Positions 24,660-32,323 of a stretch of 36,667 nt of DNA are shown here, one piece after another. The notes beneath the pieces are model-generated. The model was not told the origin of the DNA. It was given only the letters and a program-made list of their open reading frames with translations, and did no database searches. Each line of letters starts with the position of its first letter. Positions within the stretch are counted from its first letter, which is position 1. Source of the DNA: Bacteroidaceae bacterium (lineage in GTDB: Bacteria > Bacteroidota > Bacteroidia > Bacteroidales > Bacteroidaceae); contig JAFQEZ010000027.1 of assembly GCA_017398805.1 (NCBI GenBank), positions 1-36,667 on the forward strand. Direction: 5' to 3'. The translations under genes and the position numbers were made by a program.

Positions 24660-25276
24660 TGAAGAGATTGGCTATTACTGTTGTTGTTATGACTTCCTGC
24701 ATCTGTGCTTTGGCACAGATGCAATGCATTGATACATTGGCGGTGTGTTCTTCGGTTGAGAGAATTATGGCAGATTATCCTCATGCAACTCTGCAGGATA
24801 TATACAAAAGCTTCTTTCAGGATAGATTCGGTCCGGGACATATTGTGCCCGATTCTTCACGTGCGGCATTGTATCTGAAACAGGAACTTGAAACGGTTGA
24901 TAATGTTGATGTCCCTCTTTATGAACCGACAGGATACGAGGGGAACTATTACCGTGTGGCGCTGGCAACGGTTGCAAGTGGTAAAATCTCATTCGAAGCA
25001 TATCTTTCAGCTTTTCTAAGGAGTGTGGATGATGTTCAGGCTGTCGATGTGGGAGTGTGGGAAAAGGAATGGGATGTCATTGAGGGAGTAATAAGGGCAA
25101 TGGCACTGCCGTTGCCTGGTTTTGAGGATGATTCAGCCGCAATTAAGGAACTCCTGTCAAGTGGATATTATGCAGTGCATCATAGCGAAGAGTATAATAA
25201 GGAATATGATCCTCATTATCGTATAATATCAAAGGAGATATTTGAAAAAGAGATATTGCCTTTGATTGTGGAGTAA
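24659..25276 (+). CDS. Secreted protein of unknown function
   Basis: The 205-residue protein starts with the ATG at 24659, which shares its A with the TGA stop of the DUF362 gene (a TGATG overlap typical of translational coupling). A GTG three bases earlier is an alternative. The signal peptide MKRLAITVVVMTSCICALAQ is clear. The mature part is helix-rich and carries the phrase SFFQDRFGPGHIVPDSSRAALYLKQEL, recognisable only as a conserved Bacteroidales hypothetical motif. No catalytic motif is seen. Tight coupling to DUF362 suggests a shared periplasmic function. Confidence 0.75.
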   Translation: MKRLAITVVVMTSCICALAQMQCIDTLAVCSSVERIMADYPHATLQDIYKSFFQDRFGPGHIVPDSSRAALYLKQELETVDNVDVPLYEPTGYEGNYYRVALATVASGKISFEAYLSAFLRSVDDVQAVDVGVWEKEWDVIEGVIRAMALPLPGFEDDSAAIKELLSSGYYAVHHSEEYNKEYDPHYRIISKEIFEKEILPLIVE

Positions 25277-25311
25277 TTAAGTATGATATTTAAGAATCCA
25301 ATTAATGTCAC

Positions 25312-25731
25312 ATGAAAAAGTCTATATGTTTACAGTGTTTATTTCTTTCATTGTGTCTGTTGTTCCTCTTTTGCAACAATTCTTGTTCAAAGCCGGAGGA
25401 AAAGCGCACTCTTGAATCGGAAATTGAGGGAATCAATAAGATCTGTCCCTATTCATTAGGCGGAATTGGTGAAATAACAAGTGCTGAAATTGACAACGGA
25501 AATCTGCTCTATAATATATCCGTAAAGCAAGGGGCGATAAATCTTGAAACTCCTGATTTGCATAAGAAAAGTATGAAGGATATGCTGTCCAATCCAAATA
25601 AGGATATGAAGCAGATGCTGGAACTTCTTGTCAAGGAAAACCATGGATTATCTTATGCTCTCACTGAAGAAGGAACAGATAAAACAATGAAGATTAATTT
25701 CACGGCCGAGGAGATAAAGGAACTGAAATAG
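25312..25731 (+). CDS. Small secreted/lipoprotein of unknown function
   Basis: The 139-residue protein has a Cys-rich hydrophobic N-terminus (MKKSICLQCLFLSLCLLFLF) followed by CNNSC-SKPEEK, so Cys25 is the likely lipidation site, though the lipobox (NNSC) is non-canonical. The mature part has two regions: EIEGINKICPYSLGGIGEITSAEIDNGNLLYNISV and a charged helical C-terminal half ending AEEIKELK. No family is recognised. It lies 35 bp after the previous gene and 33 bp before the acetyltransferase gene. Confidence 0.65.
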   Translation: MKKSICLQCLFLSLCLLFLFCNNSCSKPEEKRTLESEIEGINKICPYSLGGIGEITSAEIDNGNLLYNISVKQGAINLETPDLHKKSMKDMLSNPNKDMKQMLELLVKENHGLSYALTEEGTDKTMKINFTAEEIKELK

Positions 25732-25764
25732 TGTCTTGAAATCTTCGCAGAAAAAATATAATAA

Positions 25765-26316
25765 ATGAAATTGAATATTCGGAAAGCAACTGCAACCGAT
25801 GCGTCATTTGTAGCCAAAGTGGTACTTATGGCATTGCATTATGACGAGACTCATCCATTTTATGAGATTTTCAAGGAACTTGCGGCACGCACCGATGCGC
25901 AATACAGCTATTGCAATGCATTAATAGCTGAGGTTGACGGAGTGCAGGCCGGGGCAATCGTGGGTTATGACGGTGCCCGTCTGCAGGAACTTCGCGAGCC
26001 ATTGATGGCTATCGTAAGAGAACGCCAAGGGCGTGAACTTGAGATTGAGGATGAAACCTCTGCAGGGGAGTACTATCTCGATTCATTGGCGGTTTTGCCC
26101 TCTTTCCGCGGAATGGGAGTTGGTGGCAAACTGCTTGCTGCTGCGCGCGACAACGCTTTTGAAGAGGGTTTCGACAAAGTGGGGTTGTTGGTGGATTCCG
26201 CCAATCCGCGTGCAGAGAAACTTTATACTTCGCTTGGCTTCAGGAGGGTGAATGCTACAAAGTTCCTGGGATTGGATATGTGGCATATGCAGGCGCAACG
26301 GAAATTTGACAAATGA
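25765..26316 (+). CDS. GNAT family N-acetyltransferase
   Basis: The 183-residue protein shows the GNAT acetyl-CoA-binding motif: YYLDSLAVLPSFRGMGVGGKLLAAARDNAFEEGFDKVGLLVDSANPRAEKLYTSLGFRRV, given here in part only as the motif A core FRGMGVGGKL with its preceding DSLAVLP strand. Family signatures also include the N-terminal ATDASFVAKVV and the LYTSLGF motif. The acceptor substrate is unknown. It ends 25 bp before an AlkD-like gene, suggesting co-transcription. Confidence 0.87.
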   Translation: MKLNIRKATATDASFVAKVVLMALHYDETHPFYEIFKELAARTDAQYSYCNALIAEVDGVQAGAIVGYDGARLQELREPLMAIVRERQGRELEIEDETSAGEYYLDSLAVLPSFRGMGVGGKLLAAARDNAFEEGFDKVGLLVDSANPRAEKLYTSLGFRRVNATKFLGLDMWHMQAQRKFDK

Positions 26317-26341
26317 TTTTGTTGGGTAATAATGTGGTCAT

Positions 26342-27163
26342 ATGATTCAACATCTTCTGCTTCCGCTTGTTTGCGATCGTTTCACGAATGATGCGCGTTA
26401 CCGCGAAGGGCATCTGCGCGTCGTCAATGCTTTGCCATCGCGTAAGGTGTTGGGCTTGCATACTCCAAAGATGAAACTTATGGCAAAGCAACTGTCGCGA
26501 TGCGGTGGTGAGGTGCTTATGCCTGATGGAGGTCGTACCGGTTGCTGTAATGGCCGTGAAGTCATACACTGTTTTGAGCAGTATCCTTCGGAAGCACTAT
26601 GTTATGAGGAGTGCGTAATCTGGGGCTTTCTTATCAATCTGGAGAAGTGTACTGTTGAAGAACGCTTTTCCATGTTGTCGCGATTTGTCCCTGTTATGGA
26701 CAATTGGGCTGTTTGTGATGCGTACTGTGCTAATGCCAAATGGATGGCGCGTCTCTCAAAGGATCAATTGTGGAACTTTCTGCAACAGTGGTTCTCTTCG
26801 GGACGCGAGTTTGAGGTGCGCTTTGCGATTGTCTCCTCACTGTGCTATCTCCTATGCGATGATTGGATTGATTTTGTTTTCGCCAGAATAGAGGTACTGG
26901 ACTATACAATGATTTTATCGGAATACCGTACGGTAAAGGGTAAACCCAAAAGTGTACAGGAAGGGAGCGTACAGGGTATATCTCCCTATTATGTGCGTAT
27001 GGGAGTGGCATGGCTGTTTGCGACCGCATTGGCGAAATACCCCGAGAAGACCCGCTCTTTTGTCTCTACCTCGGCTCTGCCGGCAGATGTGGTAAAACTA
27101 TATGTCCGCAAGGCACGTGAGTCTTTCAGGACAAAGAACGTTACGCCTTTGGAAACTGCCTGA
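26342..27163 (+). CDS. DNA alkylation repair (AlkD-like) HEAT-repeat protein
   Basis: The 273-residue protein shows patterns of the AlkD family: MDNWAVCDAYCANAKWM (the WA..D motif typical of the family), EFEVRFAIVSSLCYLL and SPYYVRMGVAWLFATALAKYPE. AlkD-type proteins are HEAT-like repeat DNA glycosylases removing alkylated purines, but divergent members may lack activity. The N-terminal part has a Cys-rich insert (RCGGEVLMPDGGRTGCCNGREV) that is unusual. Recognition is moderately confident; the repair role is inferred from the family. It is followed by a strong terminator. Confidence 0.7.
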   Translation: MIQHLLLPLVCDRFTNDARYREGHLRVVNALPSRKVLGLHTPKMKLMAKQLSRCGGEVLMPDGGRTGCCNGREVIHCFEQYPSEALCYEECVIWGFLINLEKCTVEERFSMLSRFVPVMDNWAVCDAYCANAKWMARLSKDQLWNFLQQWFSSGREFEVRFAIVSSLCYLLCDDWIDFVFARIEVLDYTMILSEYRTVKGKPKSVQEGSVQGISPYYVRMGVAWLFATALAKYPEKTRSFVSTSALPADVVKLYVRKARESFRTKNVTPLETA

Positions 27164-27221
27164 ATTTCTAAAGAGGCTAAAAAGCCTAAAAATAGATCCT
27201 TTTATACAGTCTCTCTACAAA

Positions 27222-27255
27222 AGCGGGTGACCCTTTTACTTTTGGGTCACCCGCT
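27222..27255. terminator. Bidirectional terminator, 12-bp stem
   Basis: AGCGGGTGACCC (27222-27233) pairs exactly with GGGTCACCCGCT (27244-27255) around a ten-base T-rich loop, followed by a run of A on the plus strand. It sits between the convergent genes ending at 27163 (+) and 27291 (-), and on the minus strand it has the usual terminator form with a T-run. Confidence 0.85.
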
Positions 27256-27290
27256 AAAAAACGTTATTACCAGTAAACTTACTGTCGTTA

Positions 27291-27917
27291 TCATTCTTCC
27301 TCATTCTCTTTCTTTGGAGTGTATCGGCTATTGAGCTCGTCGATTATCTCGTTTGTTATGTCAAGCGACTTGTTGGCATAGAGTATGTTTTCGTTATATT
27401 TTGCGAGTATGTAGTCATAACCTTTCCTGCTATTGTATTGGGTTATGAAATTTGTGATGGAGTCTCTTATTTCCTTGTCCTTGGCATGAGCCAATTTGTT
27501 GAACTCATCCATCTCTGTCGTTCTGAATTTTACGAGTTCCTCTTCTTTACCGATTATTATATTTGTTATCTCCTTATATTCCTGGAATGTATTGGCATCA
27601 ACCCTTCTGCTTCTGTATCTGTTAATCTCATTGCTTTTTCTTCTGAGCTTTTCTTTTATAAGTCCTTGTTTTTGGATTAGCTCCTTGTTTGTGTCGATGG
27701 CAAAATTGTACTTGAGGATAATGGAATCTATGTCGGCATATACAATCCTTATCCCGACGATTGAATCCGGTTTAAGATTTCTTACATTGTTGTCATTGCA
27801 ATTGTTGTCAAAATTGTCACATTGTGTAAAAAAGAAAATGGCGACAATGGACATAAGTAGCCATTTTGGGGCACTTGTTATATTCTTGCCGGATAAGTTC
27901 TTTATGGTGTTTTTCAT
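27291..27917 (-). CDS. OmpH/Skp-family periplasmic chaperone-like lipoprotein
   Basis: The 208-residue protein has an N-terminal hydrophobic segment (WLLMSIVAIFFFTQC) that may be a signal with Cys33 as a weak lipobox. The mature part has the OmpH/Skp shape: an N-terminal strand RIVYADIDSIILKYNF, a long charged coiled-coil region at about 75-165, and the strand ILYANKSLDITNEIIDELNSRY. The latter is the family's C-terminal signature in Bacteroidetes. Skp proteins hold unfolded outer-membrane proteins in the periplasm. Here the lipoprotein-like start and the NNCNDNN spacer are divergent, so it may be a variant. It starts 19 bp after the small membrane gene at 27937. Confidence 0.75.
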   Translation of the reverse strand: MKNTIKNLSGKNITSAPKWLLMSIVAIFFFTQCDNFDNNCNDNNVRNLKPDSIVGIRIVYADIDSIILKYNFAIDTNKELIQKQGLIKEKLRRKSNEINRYRSRRVDANTFQEYKEITNIIIGKEEELVKFRTTEMDEFNKLAHAKDKEIRDSITNFITQYNSRKGYDYILAKYNENILYANKSLDITNEIIDELNSRYTPKKENEEE

Positions 27918-27936
27918 GGTTCTGTTGTTCTTTGGG

Positions 27937-28146
27937 TTATCTGTTCTCCTTTACTCTCATGGGGTTCTCCCTGCGTGCATCCCTGTCTTGGGACTGTACG
28001 CATTTGATGCCCCTTTTGCGCATATGCTTGTTCCCTCCTACATGTAGATTGGGAAAGCGTCCGTTTTTCTTGATCAATATGGTGATTGCCAGTAAAACTA
28101 TGCTTATAGCAATAATTAACAGTGTAAAAAGAAAAGTCTTGACCAT
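27937..28146 (-). CDS. Small membrane protein with conserved FPN-HVGGNK motif
   Basis: The 69-residue protein starts at 28146 (MVKTFLFTLLIIAISIVLLA), a strong N-terminal transmembrane segment of about 20 residues. A conserved cytoplasmic tail follows: GRFPNLHVGGNKHMRKRGIKCVQSQDRDARREN. The motif GGNKHMRKRGIKCVQSQDR matches my recollection of short uncharacterised Bacteroidetes membrane proteins, but I cannot name the family. The frame extends seven codons upstream (start at 28167). A -7-like element TATATTTG is at 28218-28211 on the minus strand, without a good -33. It is cotranscribed with the OmpH-like gene. Confidence 0.7.
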   Translation of the reverse strand: MVKTFLFTLLIIAISIVLLAITILIKKNGRFPNLHVGGNKHMRKRGIKCVQSQDRDARRENPMRVKENR

Positions 28147-28339
28147 TATTATTATATTTGTAATCACATATCAGATGATTTGTGATTGTGATGTGTGTCA
28201 TAAATTTGTGCAAATATAGTTTTTTTGCCCGTTCGTCTCTAAGATGTTTTGGTGAAAAAAAGCAAAAAGTTGTTGGCGAAAGAATCGTATAATGCAATTT
28301 TAGCGTTTTTTAAGAGTGTTAACTGATAAATTGATTGAT

Positions 28340-29797
28340 ATGGAAAAACTACAGTTGCAGCCACAGGCTGTGTTTGATTATTTTTTGCAGATATGCCAGA
28401 TACCGCACGGTTCAAAGAATGAGGCTCAGATTTCAGCATTTCTTCAGGATTTCGGTAAAGGACTCGGCTATGAGACAATTGCCGACAGTGTAGGCAATGT
28501 GCTGATTAAGAAACCTGCTGTTCCTGGTTACGAGAACCGCAAGACTATAATCCTTCAGAGCCATATGGATATGGTGTGCGACAAACGCCCTGATGTGGAG
28601 CATGACTTTACAAAGGATGCGATAAAGCCTTATGTTGACGGTGAGTGGCTCAAGGCTCAAGGGACAACTCTTGGCGCGGATAACGGAATTGGCGTGGCTG
28701 CGGCTATGGCTGTCCTTGCTGACAAGACATTGAAACATGGTCCGGTAAATTGCCTTTTTACTATTGATGAGGAGACCGGGCTTACAGGTGCCGAGGCCCT
28801 CTCTCCGGAACTTCTTCAGGGTGATATCCTTGTAAACCTTGATTCAGAGGATGAGGGCGAGATGTTCATCGGTTGTGCCGGTGGTGTATGCAACTATGCC
28901 GAGTTCAAGCATATGTGGACAACAATAGCCGGCAATATGTTCTTTATGAAAGTGGATATCAATGGCCTTACCGGAGGACATTCGGGAGATGATATAAACA
29001 AGAACCGTGCTAATGCCAACAAACTGCTGGCCCGTTTCCTGTTGAGTATCGCTGAGAAGTATGAGTTCTATCTATGTGATATATCAGGAGGCAGCTTACA
29101 CAATGCCATTCCACGTGATGCATCTGCGGTGTTTGCCGTACAGAGTGCCGACAAGGAGTCTGTGCGTGTCGATTTCAATGTTTTTGCAGCGCAAGTGCAG
29201 GATGAGTACAGTGCAACAGAACCAGATATGCGCTTCACGCTTCAGAGCACCGACCCTGTCAAGCGTGTCATAGACCCGGCTGTAGCCAAGAAACTTCTGC
29301 GTTCTCTGCATTCTGTATTCAATGGTGTCTTTGCAATGAGTCAGGATGTCCCGGGGCTTGTAGAAACATCAAGCAACCTTGCATCGGTAAAGCGTACAGG
29401 CGACAATCTCATTCTTGTTACCACAAGCCAGCGTAGCTCAATCGAGTCGGCGCGCGATAATGTCTCTTCTGTCGTGCGCACTGCATTTGAACTCGGTGGT
29501 GCGAATGTGGTTACCAAAGGGCAATATCCTGGCTGGAAACCGAATATGAAGTCCGAGATTCTTAAGGTGGCATGCGATACATACAAGCAACTCTTTGGCG
29601 AAGATGCGAAAATCAAGGCAATCCATGCCGGTCTTGAGTGTGGTCTGTTCCTTGAGAAGGCACCTCACCTTGACATGATTTCGTTCGGTCCCACAATGCG
29701 TGGGGTGCACTCGCCCTACGAGCGTCTTGACATCGCATCGACAGAGCGTTGGTGGCGTCATCTGCGGGCTTTGCTTGAGAATGCGCCTGTCAAATAA
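28340..29797 (+). CDS. pepD: Aminoacyl-histidine dipeptidase (M20C)
   Basis: PepD hydrolyses Xaa-His dipeptides and other dipeptides in the cytoplasm. The start at 28340 (MEKLQLQPQAVFDYFLQIC) gives 485 residues, standard for the family. Metal-ligand and catalytic motifs are in place: QSHMDMV (His75, Asp77), LGADNGIG (Asp114), DEETGLTGAE (Glu144/Glu145) and VNLDSEDEG (Asp168). The C-terminal part carries the CGLFLEKAPHLDMISFGPTM and HSPYERLD motifs. The upstream 193 bp to the divergent 27937 gene contain no gene. No clear promoter was found for pepD. It lies 42 bp before the beta-helix lipoprotein gene. Confidence 0.94.
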   Translation: MEKLQLQPQAVFDYFLQICQIPHGSKNEAQISAFLQDFGKGLGYETIADSVGNVLIKKPAVPGYENRKTIILQSHMDMVCDKRPDVEHDFTKDAIKPYVDGEWLKAQGTTLGADNGIGVAAAMAVLADKTLKHGPVNCLFTIDEETGLTGAEALSPELLQGDILVNLDSEDEGEMFIGCAGGVCNYAEFKHMWTTIAGNMFFMKVDINGLTGGHSGDDINKNRANANKLLARFLLSIAEKYEFYLCDISGGSLHNAIPRDASAVFAVQSADKESVRVDFNVFAAQVQDEYSATEPDMRFTLQSTDPVKRVIDPAVAKKLLRSLHSVFNGVFAMSQDVPGLVETSSNLASVKRTGDNLILVTTSQRSSIESARDNVSSVVRTAFELGGANVVTKGQYPGWKPNMKSEILKVACDTYKQLFGEDAKIKAIHAGLECGLFLEKAPHLDMISFGPTMRGVHSPYERLDIASTERWWRHLRALLENAPVK

Positions 29798-29839
29798 TAA
29801 ATCCACGGTTTCATCGTTAATATGATAAATGGATATACG

Positions 29840-31312
29840 ATGAAGTCTGTTTATAGAATACTTTTTTTCTCAATAATGTCGGTACTCCTCGTTGCTTGCA
29901 GCGAGGATACCGACTTTTCTTCGAGTCCTTCTCTTAGGCTCGAGTTCTCGAAGGATACGGTTGCTTTCGATACGCTTTTCACAACAGTCGGTTCTCCTAC
30001 CGCAGGTCTCGTTGTCCGCAACCGCAACAGTGATGCCCTTCGCATCAGCAATGTGAGGCTTGCCAGTGGTGGTGAGTCCGGTTTCAGTGTCCTTGTCGAC
30101 GGGCAGTACGGAACAAGCATGAATGATCTTGAGATAAGGGGTAAGGACAGTATCTTTGTCTACGCATCGGTTGAACTTGAGAAGAATGGCGCCGATGTCC
30201 CGTTGATGGTCAAGGACTCCCTGCTTTTCACGCTTGAGAGCGGTGTACAGCAACATGTGATGCTCATTGCTTATGGTAGGGATGTGACTTTCCTGCGTGG
30301 CGAGATTGTAGAGGCCGATAGGGTTATTCCTTCGGGGCATTATGTGGTGTATGATAGTCTTGTAGTTGCACCGGATGTGACACTGACGGTAGAACCCGGA
30401 ACAACATTCTATTTCCATGACAAGGCATTCATGAAGGTACATGGCAGGTTGCTTGCCGAAGGCATGCCTGACTCTCCAATAGTTTTCCGTGGCGACAGGA
30501 CCGACAATATGTTCTCATATCTGCCTTATGACCGTGTTCCAGGGCAGTGGGGTGGCATTGCCTTTGCTGCAGAAAGCAATGGGAACAGACTCTCTCTCTG
30601 TGATATTCATAGTGCCCATTACGGTGTGAAAGTGGAGCCGGGAGATACGGTTGCAGAGCGCATATCGATAGAGTCTTCTAAAATACATAACTTCAAGGGG
30701 AATGCACTTGAACTTGTTATGGCGCGTGCTTCGGTTACAAATTCTCTTATAGCTAATGCCGAAGGCAACTGCGTGAAGGTTGTCGGTGGTGATGTTTCGT
30801 TTGTCCATTGTACTATAGCTAATTTCTATGTCTGGGAACAGCGCGATGTAGCGTTGGCATTGTACAATAGCCTTGAAGAGAAGCCTGCACCCTTGCGTGG
30901 CGCGCTTTTCGCAAATTGCGTGATTACCGGTTCAAAGGACGATGAGGTCATGGGTTACCTTACCAATCTTGGCGATTCGGTGCCCGATTGCATAAACTAC
31001 CGCTTCGAGAACTCTTTGATAAACACAGTTGCCGAAGGTGACAGCTGTTTCGTGGATAATACATTCGAGGTTAAGGATTCGCTCTCTTTCGGAAAAGGTA
31101 ATTTCAGATTGATTGACCATGATATCTTCGACTATGATTTTCATTTGTCGCCCGAGTCTTTGGCCCGTGGCAGGGCTAGTGATGCATATATAGTGTCTTT
31201 ACCTTATGACCTTGACGGAACACCACGCGAGGCAGGGGCGGTTGATGCGGGTTGCTATCAATTTGTAGAACCTCCCAAGGAGGAAAACGGAAATCTGAAA
31301 ACGGAAATCTGA
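29840..31312 (+). CDS. Right-handed parallel beta-helix lipoprotein
   Basis: The 490-residue protein, starting at 29840 (MKSVYRILFFSIMSVLLVAC), has a lipobox with Cys20; an ATG at 29822 is an alternative. An N-terminal Ig/Fn-like strand region (about 35-150, VGSPTAGLVVRNRNSDALRISNV) precedes a parallel beta-helix (about 170-430) with typical short repeats: LTVEPGTTFYFHDKAFMKVHG, WGGIAFAAES, CDIHSAHYGVKV, NSLIANAEGNCVKV. The C-terminal block ends DLDGTPREAGAVDAGCYQF, common to such Bacteroidetes proteins. Surface location with carbohydrate interaction is likely, but no enzyme motif is seen. The last ten residues (EENGNLKTEI) are encoded by the start of an intergenic GGAAAACGGAAA repeat. Confidence 0.8.
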   Translation: MKSVYRILFFSIMSVLLVACSEDTDFSSSPSLRLEFSKDTVAFDTLFTTVGSPTAGLVVRNRNSDALRISNVRLASGGESGFSVLVDGQYGTSMNDLEIRGKDSIFVYASVELEKNGADVPLMVKDSLLFTLESGVQQHVMLIAYGRDVTFLRGEIVEADRVIPSGHYVVYDSLVVAPDVTLTVEPGTTFYFHDKAFMKVHGRLLAEGMPDSPIVFRGDRTDNMFSYLPYDRVPGQWGGIAFAAESNGNRLSLCDIHSAHYGVKVEPGDTVAERISIESSKIHNFKGNALELVMARASVTNSLIANAEGNCVKVVGGDVSFVHCTIANFYVWEQRDVALALYNSLEEKPAPLRGALFANCVITGSKDDEVMGYLTNLGDSVPDCINYRFENSLINTVAEGDSCFVDNTFEVKDSLSFGKGNFRLIDHDIFDYDFHLSPESLARGRASDAYIVSLPYDLDGTPREAGAVDAGCYQFVEPPKEENGNLKTEI

Positions 31313-31345
31313 AAACGGAAATGTGAAATCTGAAAAGTGAAATCT
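31273..31345. repeat. GGAAATCTGAAAAC-type low-complexity intergenic repeat
   Basis: The unit AAACGGAAATCTGA recurs with small changes from 31285 to about 31345. The first copies form the end of the lipoprotein gene and supply its stop codon. It is related in wording to the repeat after ilvC (5877-5952 and 5989-6011). No function is evident. Confidence 0.65.
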
Positions 31346-31436
31346 TGTGCAAGCGAGCGAAAGCCAAGATTCGACGAAGTCAAAGCTTGTGCAAACTCTT
31401 ACAGCGAACCAAGGTTCAATTCCACGAAGTGGGGTT
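31343..31436. repeat. Imperfect direct repeat CTTGTGCAA...CGAAGT
   Basis: Two imperfect copies of about 42-52 nt, each beginning CTTGTGCAA and carrying GCGAAAGCCAAG/GCGAACCAAGG and then CGACGAAGT/CCACGAAGT, lie in tandem at about 31343-31382 and 31385-31436. They resemble intergenic elements seen in Bacteroidetes. No coding frame covers them convincingly. Confidence 0.5.
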
Positions 31437-31479
31437 AAACTTAAAACGGAGAAGCAGAACACTTCTCCGTTTTAAGTTT
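31437..31479. terminator. Bidirectional terminator, 18-bp perfect stem
   Basis: Arms 31437-31454 and 31462-31479 are exact complements (AAACTTAAAACGGAGAAG) around a seven-base loop CAGAACA. It separates the lipoprotein gene (ending 31312, +) from rlmH (ending 31479, -), whose stop codon overlaps it by one base. Confidence 0.85.
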
Positions 31480-31952
31480 TATTCATGATGGTAGGGCAGT
31501 TTGTTTATTATAGTGTATGCCCTGTAGAGCTGTTCCACAAAGAGCAGGCGTATCATCTGGTGCGAGAAGGTCATCTTTGAGAGTGACAGTTTCTCATGTG
31601 CCGCCTCATAAACCTTAGGTGCAAAACCGTAAGGGCCGCCGACTATGAATACCAGGCGCTTGGTAGATATATTCTGCTTGTGTTCAATCCATGCTGCAAA
31701 TTCGGTGCTGCGGTACTCCTTGCCGCCCTCATCAAGCAGTACCACGCGGTCGCCGGGCTGCAATGCCTTCAGTATAAACTCTCCCTCCTGTTCCTTCTGT
31801 TGCGCTTCGCTAAGTTTCTTGGCGTTTTTCAGTTCCGGGATGACAGATATCTCGAACTGCGTAAAATGACTTACCCTTTGGGTGTAGTCCTGTATTCCTG
31901 CTGTTATGTTGTTGTCGACGGTGCGCCCGACGACAAGTAGCGTAATCTTCAT
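31479..31952 (-). CDS. rlmH: 23S rRNA (pseudouridine(1915)-N3)-methyltransferase
   Basis: RlmH is a SPOUT methyltransferase that methylates N3 of Psi1915 in helix 69 of 23S rRNA after 70S assembly, using SAM. The 157-residue length is standard. Motifs are VVLLDEGGKEYRSTEFAAWI, FIVGGPYGFAP (SAM-binding knot) and the C-terminal FSHQMIRLLFVEQLYRAYTIINKLPYHHE, given here as the conserved MIRLLFVEQLYRA core. It works after an RluD-like enzyme such as the one at 15163-16245. A 268-bp MITE-like element begins 12 bp upstream of its ATG, so any rlmH transcript from beyond it carries the element in its leader. Confidence 0.95.
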   Translation of the reverse strand: MKITLLVVGRTVDNNITAGIQDYTQRVSHFTQFEISVIPELKNAKKLSEAQQKEQEGEFILKALQPGDRVVLLDEGGKEYRSTEFAAWIEHKQNISTKRLVFIVGGPYGFAPKVYEAAHEKLSLSKMTFSHQMIRLLFVEQLYRAYTIINKLPYHHE

Positions 31953-31964
31953 TGTCCTGTTTTA

Positions 31965-32232
31965 GAAGCTGTTTAAATTTCTAAAAAGTATTTTCTTATA
32001 GAAGCGGATTTCGTCTATTTCGCCATTTTTTATATTCAAAAATGCCTGTTTCTTTCTTTTTTGCGGTTGCATAGCCCGCTATGCGCCCGCAAAAAAATAA
32101 AAAACATACTATTTGTCTTGCGCGAAAATAGGCTGCACTCGCTGAAAAACTTGCAAGTAAACTTGTGTTTTGCTCGTTTGCACTATTTTTGTGCTCTATA
32201 AAAAATTTGGCGATATAAATTTAAACAGCTTC
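31965..32232. mobile_element. MITE-like element, 268 bp, with 16-bp terminal inverted repeats
   Basis: Exact terminal inverted repeats GAAGCTGTTTAAATTT (31965-31980) and AAATTTAAACAGCTTC (32217-32232) bound a sequence without a coding frame. TTA directly flanks both ends (31962-31964 and 32233-32235), looking like a 3-bp target duplication. Sub-terminal sequences are also partly complementary. In the middle, a large hairpin pairs TTTTTTGCGG (32057-32066) with CCGCAAAAAA (32087-32096) and GCATAGC (32069-32075) with GCTATGC (32078-32084). No transposase lies in the window; it would have to be supplied in trans. Family not assigned. Confidence 0.75.
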
Positions 32233-32270
32233 TTAATTTTGCTGCGAAGATAAACAAAAAAGCCTCTGCC

Positions 32271-32302
32271 TTTGCGCTAATTGAGAGAATTATTTATCTT
32301 CG
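32271..32302 (+). promoter_or_regulatory. Promoter of nadC
   Basis: TTTG at 32271-32274, then 20 bp, then TATCTTCG at 32295-32302. The start of transcription should lie near 32309, about 15 nt before the nadC ATG at 32324. A minus-strand TATCTTCG at 32252-32245 could be the old rlmH -7, but no -33 is found for it. Confidence 0.75.
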
Positions 32303-32323
32303 CAGAAAATAAACCATATTGTT

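Noticed and set aside
27496-28047. 183-codon plus-strand frame
   Set aside because: Antisense to the OmpH-like gene; its apparent hydrophobicity comes from translating the complement of a charged coiled coil.
31965-32232. Insertion sequence with its own transposase
   Set aside because: No coding frame of useful size lies between the inverted repeats; the element fits a non-autonomous MITE.
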